Of a DNA stretch of 64,000 nucleotides, positions 9,649 to 20,294 are shown piece by piece; position 1 is the first letter of the stretch; each line of letters starts with the position of its first letter. Origin of the DNA: Paulownia fortunei (Eukaryota; Streptophyta; Magnoliopsida; Lamiales; Paulowniaceae). A model generated the notes under the pieces. The model did no database searches. It was given only the letters and a program-made list of their open reading frames with translations, and had not been told where the DNA came from. Location: contig CM033116.1 of NCBI GenBank assembly GCA_019321725.1, positions 13,893,420 to 13,957,419 on the forward strand, in the 5' to 3' direction. Position numbers and translations under genes: made by a program.

Positions 9649-12467
9649 CAGTAATCATTTTAACATTTACGCAAAGATTCAGAGCCATTCTAATAGTCTC
9701 CACACTATGCCTAGGAGGATCAAAAGGAGGCATGAGCCCTATAAACTTCCATGGACCTCCAGGACTCTCTTTTCTTCCTTCAGAAACTTCTTGTAGGCCG
9801 TCATTGCAAGACAATAAGTTCTACCATACACCTGGCTTTAAAATCACAATAATACTGGAGATTAACTAGAGAATCACCTGGTATGCAACAGCAAGTGGTC
9901 ACAATCCATGCTCTGCAAACTTATCAATGACAGAATGAAGTTTGTGCTCAATCCCAGATCTGTTGTATGCAAGGTTTAATATCTGGAAACCAAATATGTG
10001 ACTGATCAAGATAACTCATAGTAACATTACAATCAACATGTATCAGAACTTTGACATACCTGCTCAGGGGCACGTTTGCTGACTCAATGCATTTTACATT
10101 CATTATCATTATACGTCAAAGCTGTGCATTTATTAGTTGGATTGAATGGGAAGAAATTAATCTCTTGAATTCCAGCCCTTGCCATTTATTTGTATATATA
10201 ATATATAGTGAAAAGGGCCTCCTAATTAAGGTAATTCACAATATCAATGACTGAGAACTATCATGTAACTTTATACAACAAAACAAAGAACATAACATGA
10301 AGAGTGTCATACCTCCTTGAGGTCATCCAACATTCCCACTATTGCAACATCAACCGCATCTTTGATTTCCAACTGAGAGGCTCGTGCAGCCATTAAAATA
10401 ACAGTATCTGCATCCATACCTTTAGCAAACACCTACAATTAGAAATACCGAGAGTTAAAATAGAATTGTATAGCGAAATTAAAATTTACATACAAACTAT
10501 AGACTAATTTATCAACCGCAATAAGGTTTTTGTCAACAGTTAGTATGTTCAATGTCAAAGTTCCAGTTTTGTCATTGCAAAGCACATCTGTGACAGCTAT
10601 TTCTTCTATTGTTGTCATTCTCTTAGAGATGGCCACTTGAGAAATTAACAAGAAAACATATAAATAGCAAAGAACTTCAAACTAAAGATATAGCAGCTTA
10701 AACCACAACATTGAAAAAGTCTTACCTGCTGGTATAAATAGTGTGTTGCCCATTGTAACAAACAATACTGTTGGCATTGCAATTGAAATTCCTCCAATAA
10801 GAAGCACAACCAAATTATAAATTCCTGGACGATAAGCACACTGTTGAATATGGCACATTATAATTATCTTCCCACAGCAATAGAACATATGCAGAAATTT
10901 CCAATCACGGTGATTGAGAAAAGAAAGTCACTGTTCGTTATAACATACTTCTATAGAAATAAGTGCGTATATTACTTTTGGCATGCATGCAGAGAAGTTT
11001 TAGATTATAAACAAAATAAATGAATTCGTAAAATCTCCAAGAGTATCTATGCTTCTAACAATGGTGATTGGAGCAAAAAATTCATGGTGCTCACCTTCTG
11101 AAAATGTCCACACTTAATCAAGTGGAGTCTACTAGGTGGGAGGCCTTGCAAAAGAAGGTATAAACACCACTTGCAATGACCAATGCATCAATCTCCCCTT
11201 GTTTGACATAGAACCTTAGTATACACCATCCCCAGGGCCTTTTGTCACGTGAAGGGATTCCCCAATTAGAGCGGACTGCAAATAGAAATTAGTAAATAAT
11301 TTAGAGCTCTACAGAACAAGTAAATAAACTAAAAAGAAACAAAGAAAAATAGTCCAAATCAAGAGAACAAAAAGTTACAAGAAGACCCGGTCTATCTTTT
11401 ACAGATCACCCTCAAGTAGACGAGCATCAGCTGGAATAATTCCCACAACTTTAAACTAATTATGTCGCCAGGAACAATAACAGTTGCATCTTCCTTATTC
11501 CAATGCCCATCTCGAAGAACCTAAAGATATCGATACTAAGCATGAATCTTCAATCATGGAGTAAAAAATCTAAATTCCCCAAAAATGAATGCAGAAAAAT
11601 ACAAATAAATGTGCTCTGCAGCTAGAATGTGACATGCACCTTTGCTTTGGGTGAAAGACAATCCATGAGAGCAGCACCAACATTTCCAGCAATGTTCTCC
11701 TCTAAGAAACTTATGGTTGAGTTTAGTACAGGAAGAGTAATGGTCCCAACAAAGTCCTGACAATCTGGTGGTTTTCCCTGCAAAACAACATACACGATAA
11801 ATTTAATAATAAAAAGAAATTAAAAAAAAAATCATCAGATTAATGACTTAGGTTTGACTAAAATATTAATATGTATAGCAACACACACAATATAGAAATA
11901 GACAAAAAATCAAATACTGTAATTAAGAGAGAGTGTCATTAGAGCTAACTCCTCCACTCATGAGAGCGATGGCCATAACTACGGCGGCTTTCATCATGAA
12001 TGATAAAGGATTCCACATAAATCTTAAGAAATTTAGAATCTTACTCTCCTGCAATTTGCATTAATTTTTCACTAATAAAACAACCATAATCAGATACAAA
12101 ACATACCCAAGAAAATAGATACTTGAAAAAATAAATAGAATTTGAAAGGCAGGGAAATAAAATACATTTGAGAAATCTCACCTCCTTCTCCTCAAGCTTG
12201 TTCAGACCAAAAATTTCCATCCTTCTGTTAGCATCCTCCAATGAAAGCCCCTCTCTCATGCACCTCAGATTCTCAAACACCTCTTCGATCAGTATATTAT
12301 CTTACAAAAAATAATCAAATTTAATCAAAATTACAGAGCAAAATTCAAACCAAATAGAGTAATAACCCAGTAAAATACAATGTGACCCAAAACTCAGGAA
12401 AAAAAGCACATACCAAATCAACTACTTTGCTCTTGAGAACCTCCATTACTTCATCCTTCTCCATCAT
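9649..12467 (-). pseudogene. Plasma-membrane H+-ATPase pseudogene, longer copy (start through P domain)
   Basis: A second relic of the same P3A proton pump, with plant-type introns. Exon 1 (12414-12467) starts MMEKDEVMEVLKSK and ends at a GTATGT donor. Exon 2 (12182-12297) has [12 protein letters not shown]. Exon 3 (11952-12048) has [13 protein letters not shown]. Exon 4 (11640-11777) has [11 protein letters not shown]. Exon 5 (about 11385-11521) has VPGDIIS and GIIPADARLLEG, with a frameshift. Exon 6 (about 11093-11285) has the A-domain loop as LIGES. Next come helix 4 (about 10735-10860, [13 protein letters not shown]), the phosphorylation exon (about 10520-10637, [11 protein letters not shown] with the catalytic Asp retained), and an N-domain exon (about 10315-10434, MAARASQLE). 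A KRAPEQ scrap is at 10058-10085, then 9889-9995 (VIDKFAEHGL then stop) and 9649-9835 ([18 protein letters not shown] to MITG, with a GTGAGC donor). Exons for the rest of the P domain, helices 5-10 and the regulatory tail are absent. Stops and frameshifts make it non-functional. Confidence 0.9.
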
Positions 12468-12555
12468 CTCTACAAAAACACACAACAAAGTAGATACCCA
12501 GTTAAATTCTTTATACACGCTTATACACATATATGTATGAGTAAATAAGATCACT

Positions 12556-12629
12556 GATAATCCAAGGATGAGAGATTCCATTCTGCAGTTAGTTATTGAA
12601 AGTCTAAAGCCGCAATACTGCTGCTATAG
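12556..12629 (-). repeat. Inverted repeat arm, right
   Basis: Partner of 9299-9372 in opposite orientation. In this arm the sequence adjoins the upstream flank of exon 1 of the longer H+-ATPase copy. Direct homology between the upstream flanks of the two ATPase copies ends at this arm. Confidence 0.8.
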
Positions 12630-12859
12630 GTCTCAAAAGAAAACTCAAAATATTGTGATCTTATTGAATGTGTAGAATGTGTAGAATTTATAACTCAAAA
12701 TATAATGAATGTGTAGAATTTCATCTCAAATGCTAATTTTACCTCTCCTTAAATTCTTTGAGTGTAAGTAGCCTTTTACACCTAACTTTTGCAGCTCGGA
12801 TTGGTTTATGGAAACAAGTAAATAAAAGTTGATCTCAAAATAAAAAAATTTAGAATTCC

Positions 12860-13560
12860 ATAAGCTTGTTTTTCATGTCACTCTCCACTAATGTAGACTA
12901 ATCACAACACCAAGAATCATTAGAACTTTAATAAGCTTGTAACGTGTAGCTGGGGTAATGGTAGGAATGAAGGATAATATGTGGCTTAAATCACCCATAA
13001 CACACAACCACTCTAGGACCTTTCTCAAGAGCACCAACTTCTCTATATTACACCGCCAAACTTATTTTCAACTTTCAAATTGTCATCGATCTTTACTTTT
13101 GACTCTCCCTTTTTTCTTCTTCTCTTTCTCTTTTTCTTTTTCTTTTTCTTTTTCTTTTTCTTTTTTTTTTTTTTTTCTTTTCCTTTTTCCAGGGATATGT
13201 ATAAATCAGCATATAATCTTTTCAAAACTTTGCCCATCCTCCCAAATATTTTCATAGCTCTAAACATTTTTCCTAGAATGATTATGTGTTGAGAGTGAAG
13301 GGTAACAATTAGGAAAAGTAGTTTGAGGCTATAATAAATTTTGGGTGATAAAGAAAAAGGCTCAGTTAGGCTCAACGGGGTATGTTAGGATAATAAATTA
13401 TAAAGGGTTGGTTGGAAAGGCTCAAACGATCCAAAGAAGGCTTAAATCATGTCCCTGACGTCATGCAGTCTAGGATTTCGCCTCAAGTGACAATCAAGCA
13501 AGTTCTAGAATTCTATGAGATCATGAAAGTTACTAGATTTCCATAAATTGTCTCTAAGCA
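12860..13560 (-). mobile_element. Relic of Tat/Athila-type gypsy internal region
   Basis: This stretch matches 57510-58175 in several blocks. Examples are GCTTGTTTTTCA with CTCCACTAATGTAG, then AGCTCGG/GGGTAATGG, and finally AAAGGCTCAAACG with TCAAGTTCTAGA. The second site lies between the end of pol and the 3' LTR of the minus-strand element at 55660-59365, so this is probably an older copy of the same non-coding spacer. No protein is encoded. A long pyrimidine tract sits in the middle. Confidence 0.6.
13108..13187. repeat. Polypyrimidine tract (CTTTTT)n
   Basis: A run of C/T repeats, mainly CTTTTT units followed by an uninterrupted T run. Apparent reading frames across it encode only Phe/Ser or, on the other strand, Lys/Arg runs and are not genes. 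Confidence 0.95.
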
Positions 13561-15541
13561 AGCAGAAAAACTAAGTGCTAAAAGCTATGTACTCAAAGGT
13601 GTCAAAGAATTACAAGTAAAGGGATAATTACCACAAAAGTCGAGCACACACACAAACACAACATTCATTATTTCCCAAGAGGTATAACAAGTTAAAATCT
13701 ATTCCAACCATTGGCTTAAGTTTTCAATCCTGATCACAACTTAAAACTTTTTTGCCCTTGGCACCGCCACATCATGTCTAAAACCTCCTTGTTCCAAACT
13801 CTTTTCTGCAAAGTTTCAAAACACAAAAACACACATAAATAACAAAAAGCTCGAAACCTAACTAGATGTTATGCAAATGGTATCTATAAAACACACTCAT
13901 CAAAAAAAAAATATCTGGACACTAGGAATAACATGAAGCCACAAGATAATCATACATTTTCAAAGACAAGCAGAGACGTGGAGTTAAAATTGCCGCTGTA
14001 AAGAAAATCATCAGAGAAACAAATATCAGAAGAAAGGATGCAAAACCTCAACAAAAGGAAAGAAAACCAATTACATGATGTAATTCAATCTAACTCAATG
14101 AAAACCCCCACAACTATTAACCATTTGCAAACTAAGAAACAAAGTTTTGTTATTGTTTGTTTTAAAAGTTAGTTGAGCTTCCCTCATCATTGTATATGAG
14201 CTAGAGATTCAAATAACACTAAGCAAAAACAACTTTATCCAACAATAATGGATAAATAGATATTGTTAAGGAAAAATAAAATTTCAATTAGACTTACAAT
14301 TTCACAAAATGGTGTATTGACAAGTTTAAAAGGTATACCCAAGATAATTTTAATGATCCAAATACTATATTCTAATTTGGCAACAAATATTAATTGGTTA
14401 ATAATTTGTTAGATGGTCATGATACATATGAATTTGTCATCATATTATATTATCTGGGAAAGAAAAAGAAAAAAGACTAGTTTATAGACAAGGTAGTTCT
14501 AGTAAGTCTTTCTCTCCAACCCTCCAAAAGCGGTCATCCTTAGTGTTGGCAAATGATGAGGTACTTATTTACTCAGTACTTATTATTCCTTTTTCTTCTC
14601 ATCTCTACAAGCAACTATCCCAATCTTACCCACCCTCAACACCTCCACACACACACACACCATATAAATATAACATACATGTAAATATATAGAGAGAGAG
14701 AGAATGAGTGACGTGTGAGTGTGATGAGGAAGGGTGCACAACCTAATGGACATTTAACGTATTAAACTAAACAAAGACCCTTGTCACATGAAACAGACAT
14801 AGAAGTCAAATTTAATACATTTAGTGTGCATGCAAAACGAGCTTATTCAAAGGTTTATGGATATCACATTTGCAACACATTTTTCTTACAACTTAGATAA
14901 CTTCAAAAGGGAAGGCAAATGGCAACTTGGCCATCTCAAGGAAAGAAAAAAGCAATTAGCATAATTTGTTGTTCAATATGACAAAATACTAAAATGCGTG
15001 TACATCTGTTAAAGGACTGATTGTAATCGTTGTTCTGTTCTTAATTTTCTGGGTACTTTTCAGAAATAATTATTTTCAGCTCCAATTGATGTAACCAGGT
15101 AACCTTTCACCTCTAATAACATGCTAAAAAAAAAATTCTAATGAAAAAAAAATTACAAAATGAGGATATAGAAAACTATCAATTTCTGCTCCAATTAGGT
15201 TATATCATGATCATAGGAAGACAAACTGGGGGTGGGGGTTGAGCTAGTTCAGAGGAGCTGAAATACCAACTTCAAAAAATAGAGTAACAATGATAACCTT
15301 AGGATTGTTTTCAAAGAACACATTATCACATACAGTATGCATATTTGGCATGTCTTTGTCCTTCTAGATTTTAAAGATAGTAGGAAACTCTGATCAAAGA
15401 GGCAAAACATTAACAAAGAACTAATTGATAATCTTAAGATTGTTTTCAAAGAACACATTATCACATACAATATACGTATTTGGCATGTCTTTGACCTTCT
15501 AATTGATTATCAGATTAAAAAGAACATGATATATTACTTAC
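13561..15541. other. Non-coding region with microsatellites and a short duplication
   Basis: No gene is seen. CA and GA microsatellites lie near 14646-14662 and 14692-14704. A duplicated segment of about 72 bp is listed separately. The rest is AT-rich sequence with no supported feature. Confidence 0.5.
15299..15504. repeat. Direct duplication of about 72 bp
   Basis: Positions 15299-15371 and 15433-15504 share GATTGTTTTCAAAGAACACA and the following TTATCACATACA, ATTTGGCATGTCTTTG and CCTTCTA, with a few substitutions. The spacing is 134 bp. Confidence 0.85.
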
Positions 15542-16736
15542 TTTTTCCACTTCCTTCCTTGCAGACACTTCTGTTTCAAGATTATCTTTGTATTCACTTT
15601 CAACTTGATTTAAGTGAGTCTGCTCAGGTGTAGCAACATAAATTGTAACATTCCAAAGTATCTAGCATATTAACGAAGAAAACTACTACACTTTTGCCCG
15701 AGGAGCGAGCATATGATGCATCTTTCAATAGTTTTGCACAAAATAAACTATAAGCAACACTCACTTTAAAGCCTTGATGACTCCCTCAAGCTGTCCTGCC
15801 TTCTTGGACCATTCCTCCTAACTTTCCTTAAGTATAAATCCAAAAGCTTGGTTACCTATTCAGTAGAAATATATTCAAACATAAATCAACAATCAAAGGC
15901 ATAGATATAGCAAATGTTCGTGCATAAATATGAACAATCTAATACGGTTTACATAAAAAAGAACAGAAAACAAGAACAACAATATCTAACACTCAAACAC
16001 TAAAATTTGTGAAAGAGCATCTCAACTGCTATAATTGAAATGCTTAAAAGACCAGTAAATTATTAATGACTTGAATCCATAAGAAAATATCCTTCAAAAA
16101 CATACAACATACAGTCCGGAAGTGCAGTGAGATTTTAAACAAGACCTCTGTATTTTTTTATGCTAATCACTTATTTGAAAACACAGTGCATAAATAGCTC
16201 CTATCAAACCTTAGTACAGCAACAATAATGCACATTCACCATTGTTGAACGAGAGAGCACATTTTCTCACAGCCTCAATCTTGACCGTCTTTATTTGACT
16301 GTATAGTTCCAGATAAATGCGTCCATCTTCTCCGCCACCAGCACTATCGGAATTCTTTCTCCAATATAAACAGCAGTATATCCGTCTCTTTCCAGAATTC
16401 TTCCTCCATTATAAACAACGACATATCCATCTCTTTCTTGTTCTTTCTTTATTCAAGATTCAAAAAAGACCATGCCCTAGTTATTTACGAATTACAGCGG
16501 CATGTCTCTTTCTTTCTTCATTCAAGATTTTCAAGAATCAGTCATGAAATAGTAGAGTGCCCTAGATCTTCATTTAGATCTGCTGTGACCGACCATCAGC
16601 CACGGTCGTTGAGAAGACCTTGAGGAATGATGCACCGTGTGAGGATCCACTGCTAATTGTCTTCTCTCTCCAGTCTTCTCCGGTACAGATGGTCGTGGCG
16701 GTGGTGGAACGGCGCTGGTGGTTGAGGTGTTTTCAT
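15542..16736 (-). pseudogene. Decayed unidentified multi-exon gene
   Basis: Several minus-strand pieces look like exons. One at 15542-15634 encodes HLNQVESEYKDNLETE and SARKEVEK, then a GTAAGT donor. Another at 15765-15855 lies between an acceptor ending GAATAG and a GTGAGT donor. It encodes AFGFILKES, an in-frame stop, then EEWSKKAGQLEGVIKALK. Both peptides are charged and look like coiled coil. Upstream, 16250-16350 has an open stretch with GRIYLELYSQIKTVKIEAV. At 16653-16736 an ATG opens 27 codons (MKTPQPPAPFHHRHDH) before a stop. Between 16357 and 16515 three copies of a GAAAGAGA(C/T)-GGATAT-type motif occur. I do not recognise the protein. Whether all the pieces belong to one gene is uncertain, and the in-frame stop argues for a pseudogene. 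Confidence 0.4.
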
Positions 16737-17450
16737 GCTTTTCCTTGTAGGGGTTCCAGGGGATTAAAATGAGGGCAGAAGCTTAGGCTTGGGGAAAATT
16801 ACAAGAACACTTGTAGAAATTTTTGACAACTAATGATGTGTTGTAAAACTGTAGGTAGAGTATAAAAAATATCTACTTTTTTTTATTTACTTGCTAAATT
16901 TCTTACATTTAAATTTGTGTGTGCTATAATAACTATTAGCTAGGTCACACATAATGGACTAATTTAATTGTTTATTATAAATTTAATTAGTAATTAATTA
17001 ATTATATGATTGGAGAATTAATAAATTGAGTGAAAGTACATTTGAGGCGCTTTTAATTTTTTTTTTAAATATTAATAGAAACGTAACTTGAAATTGTGAT
17101 TTCACTCGTAGTACGACCAAGCGCAACTAAAAATTGCATTTTTAGTAATAATTACACATTCTACAATTTAGACTTGAATGAATATATATAATAATAATAT
17201 TTATTTAAGTTATAATATTTTTTATATAATAAATAACATAAATTTATATTATTTAAATAGTTTTTTTACTTAAACTATAATATTTACTTATGTATTTAAA
17301 TATTTCAATAAAGATAGTAACAATATAATTTTTTGCTTCATAATCACACAGTTAATTTTTTTGGATAATAATTACAGTATTAAATATTTACATTGTAGGA
17401 GTTTGAAAATTACAAAAATAACAAAAATAATAAAAATGGCCATCAATGCC
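16737..17450. other. AT-rich flank of the Mutator-like element
   Basis: No gene is seen. A segment at about 16793, GGGAAAATTACAAGAACAC, could be the left end of the neighbouring Mutator-like element. However, I could not find a matching inverted copy near 22800-23150. Confidence 0.35.
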
Positions 17451-19937
17451 TCAAGTATGTCGGTGGCGCTGTCGTTTATCTCGTTGTTCACCCTCAACAA
17501 CAGTAGTATCAGTATCATGTGATTGATTTTGAGTCAAATCATCAACATGTGTACTGTAGTTTAAATTCAAAATTGGTCGACCTAATGAACTTGTGGAGCT
17601 CGACTCTCCACAATCATGATACCCGCTATTTAGATGTGGAAATGCAACAAACAAGACAATAAACTCTCCACATCCAAAATCGTATCCTAGATGTTGTTGA
17701 ACAAATGGTGTGTGCATCATGCCAAAATTTGAAATGAGTAGTGTAGAGAACGATATCGTAGATATCGGCATACCCCAATAAGAAGTGAACGTGTCATCTA
17801 ATTGTACTTGTTGAGGCACATAATAGTCTGTGATGCTATCCAAACTCTGTGATACACGATGTGTTGAGGTAGATGAACCCACCTCATTTGCTACACTAGA
17901 CATAAACGGATGAGGGATATCATGAAATATAGAAGCATGTCTAGTAAATGCAGGACGTGTCGAGATAGAGGGACCCGAACCATCTACTACTCTGCTACAC
18001 CTCTTTGTTCTCCTGTCTGTGTTTTTTGGTGGTGGCATTGGCAATTTACAACATCTTATTTTCTACGTAGTAGGCGTTTGAGATCATCAGTGGCGTGTAT
18101 AGCTTTACTTCTTCACTGCATAAGTGAAGTTATATCTTTCTCATTCATGCTATCAGCACTTAGTATAATCCTCTCGACCGCCATATTTTAAAATATGTGT
18201 AAAAGAATAATATTAATGAATATAATTAATATGATGCATACACATTATAAAAATTATTATTAACATATGTCTTATCAGACCTTCCAAATCTGATATGTGT
18301 GAAGGTTGGTACCCCTCTTGCATAGGTAAATGGGATGGCGATATCAAACGATGTGTAATTCGATCGTATCAATCCATATATCGAGGCTTAATACTATTTG
18401 ACCCAATAATGGGAGGGCTAATGACAATAAATTGATGTCTATATGCCTACTACGACACATACTCTCGGTGATATCGAGCCCAATCCTATCCACTGTATCC
18501 CCTATAGTCTACATCGTGTAGAGTCTTCTCATACGTTAGTATATTTGGTGGAATATACTGTCGCATGACCCGCTCTGAGTGATGAAACTCCACAATGGTG
18601 TTGTTGATCAATGGACAATGAGATCTCCACAATGGCGTATTACATCTTGAACCAAACACCATAATATCCAGTGAACTCATGTCATATAGCTCTCAAATAA
18701 ACTATAATTAAAAAATACATCAATTTGAATATTTTGTACATATATAAAAAGAAAATTAAAAATTAAACAAAATATTAAATTTTGTTCACCTCTCTATCAG
18801 TCATCCTGTCTAGTATATCTCTAATAATCTTGATAGAATGACTCGTCGTATGCGTGAAGCTATAATACTGCATCTACCTAGTATATTGAAACAATCAATA
18901 AATAATAATCACAAAATATTAGTTAAATTTAATATTTATTGTTATTGAATAATACCTTGCACTATACGGAGGAAGTGGAAGCTCATGATCATTAGCGCCA
19001 ATAAGTAGGCCCATATTAACTCGCGAACATAATTATCTTGGCACCAATGTTGTATTATAAGACCATGCCCATATATACAATGTATATTACAAATAATGTA
19101 CGTGATAAATATAATGGTATGATATAAGAAAGTTAAAACAATTATATGAGAGTGTTATATAAAGTTTAACTGTAGAAGTACCATCGCGCTACCAATAATA
19201 TTCTTATCTTTATCGGATGCAGTGTACAACTCATAACACATGAAAGCCAATACTGCACTGTCCCAACTGAAATAACCAACATCCTTAATCTGCTCTATAT
19301 TCTGCAAATATAGCAACGACATTCCATTACTTAATAAATTAGGACACATAATATTTTCTAGCAGAATCAATGCACATCTGCATGCATATTGCTTCAAGTC
19401 ATCATAGGGAGTGTTATCTATCAGTGGATTAGCCTGAAGATAACTCCTCAAGACACTCAACAATATATTTCCATCTCTAAACTATTGTGAAGTGTGTTGA
19501 AATCCCTACTAATGATGGTAATAATCCTGTCACTACTTGGTAGATCTCCTTGAATCACGTCCAGTGACGGGCTAACCATCTACTGGTAAGCCCCAAATAA
19601 CTGCGACATCCTACAGTATGATTGTCACCTCACCCATACAAAAATGAAATGTATGAGTCTTAGGTCACCATCTCTCTACGAGCACAGTGATCAAATAAAA
19701 ATCCATATAAAACTACCCATATATGTAGATGCCATAGAATCTCATATCATATAAAAGATAAACTACACGAGGATGCAATATACCCTCTCCACCATCGAGT
19801 TTCCAAAATGGTGCGGCTGAGTGTCTAACTATAAATGTCCTATCTACTACACCAACAAATACACTCTCTTAACGGTGAGTAGCTTGTAGGGATAAAACTA
19901 TTATATTTCGTGGACCATATACAGAAACAGTATCCAT
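17451..19937 (-). pseudogene. Plant mobile domain (PMD/MAIN-like) gene of Mutator-like element, copy A
   Basis: The product resembles the plant mobile domain family, which includes the MAIN/MAIL1 proteins and proteins annotated as 'phosphatase 7 long form homolog'. This domain is known to travel with Mutator-like and gypsy elements. The likely start is ATG at 19937. Near 19570-19650 it reads GEVTIIL, stop, DVAVIWGLPVDG, stop, PVTGRD, the usual core of this family. At 19155-19463 the frame is open for about 100 residues with YACRCALILLENIM and GYFSWDSAVLAFMCYEL. A final exon spans about 17451-18185 after an intron near 18186-18290. It encodes a Ser/Thr-rich tail that ends basic (RDKRQRHRHT), as is common in these proteins. 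Several stops show decay. It lies about 360 bp downstream of the transposase gene on the same strand, an arrangement repeated in copy B. Confidence 0.72.
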
Positions 19938-20294
19938 CCTATAACCAAATGAACAACAATACCAATTAATAATAATTTTAACAATAGTGACAAATATAAC
20001 ATAAGGCAATTTAATATGAATTTTAACATATAACATGAAATTTAACTATATTATTAACAATAGTGAAAAAATAAGTTTTAAGATATTATATTTCAAATCG
20101 ATCATAATAGTCTCAAATTAGAAAAAATAATTTTAAATATCATGAATTTTACTCTCATACAATCTAAAATCATAGGAATCTATTAATGTTAACTTGTAAG
20201 ATTACATACAATTTCAGTACAAGAATGTTTCATAGGAACAAAGATTACTACTCCTTTACAAAGAAAAATATTAATCCTACTGTAATAACATCAT

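Noticed and set aside
9649..9660. Apparent change of the H+-ATPase TGD motif to TGE
   Set aside because: The exon ends at MITG with a GTGAGC splice donor. The Glu is read from intron sequence.
13043..13375. Frames rich in Phe/Ser (plus) or Lys/Arg (minus)
   Set aside because: They are translations of a (CTTTTT)n tract and have no other support.
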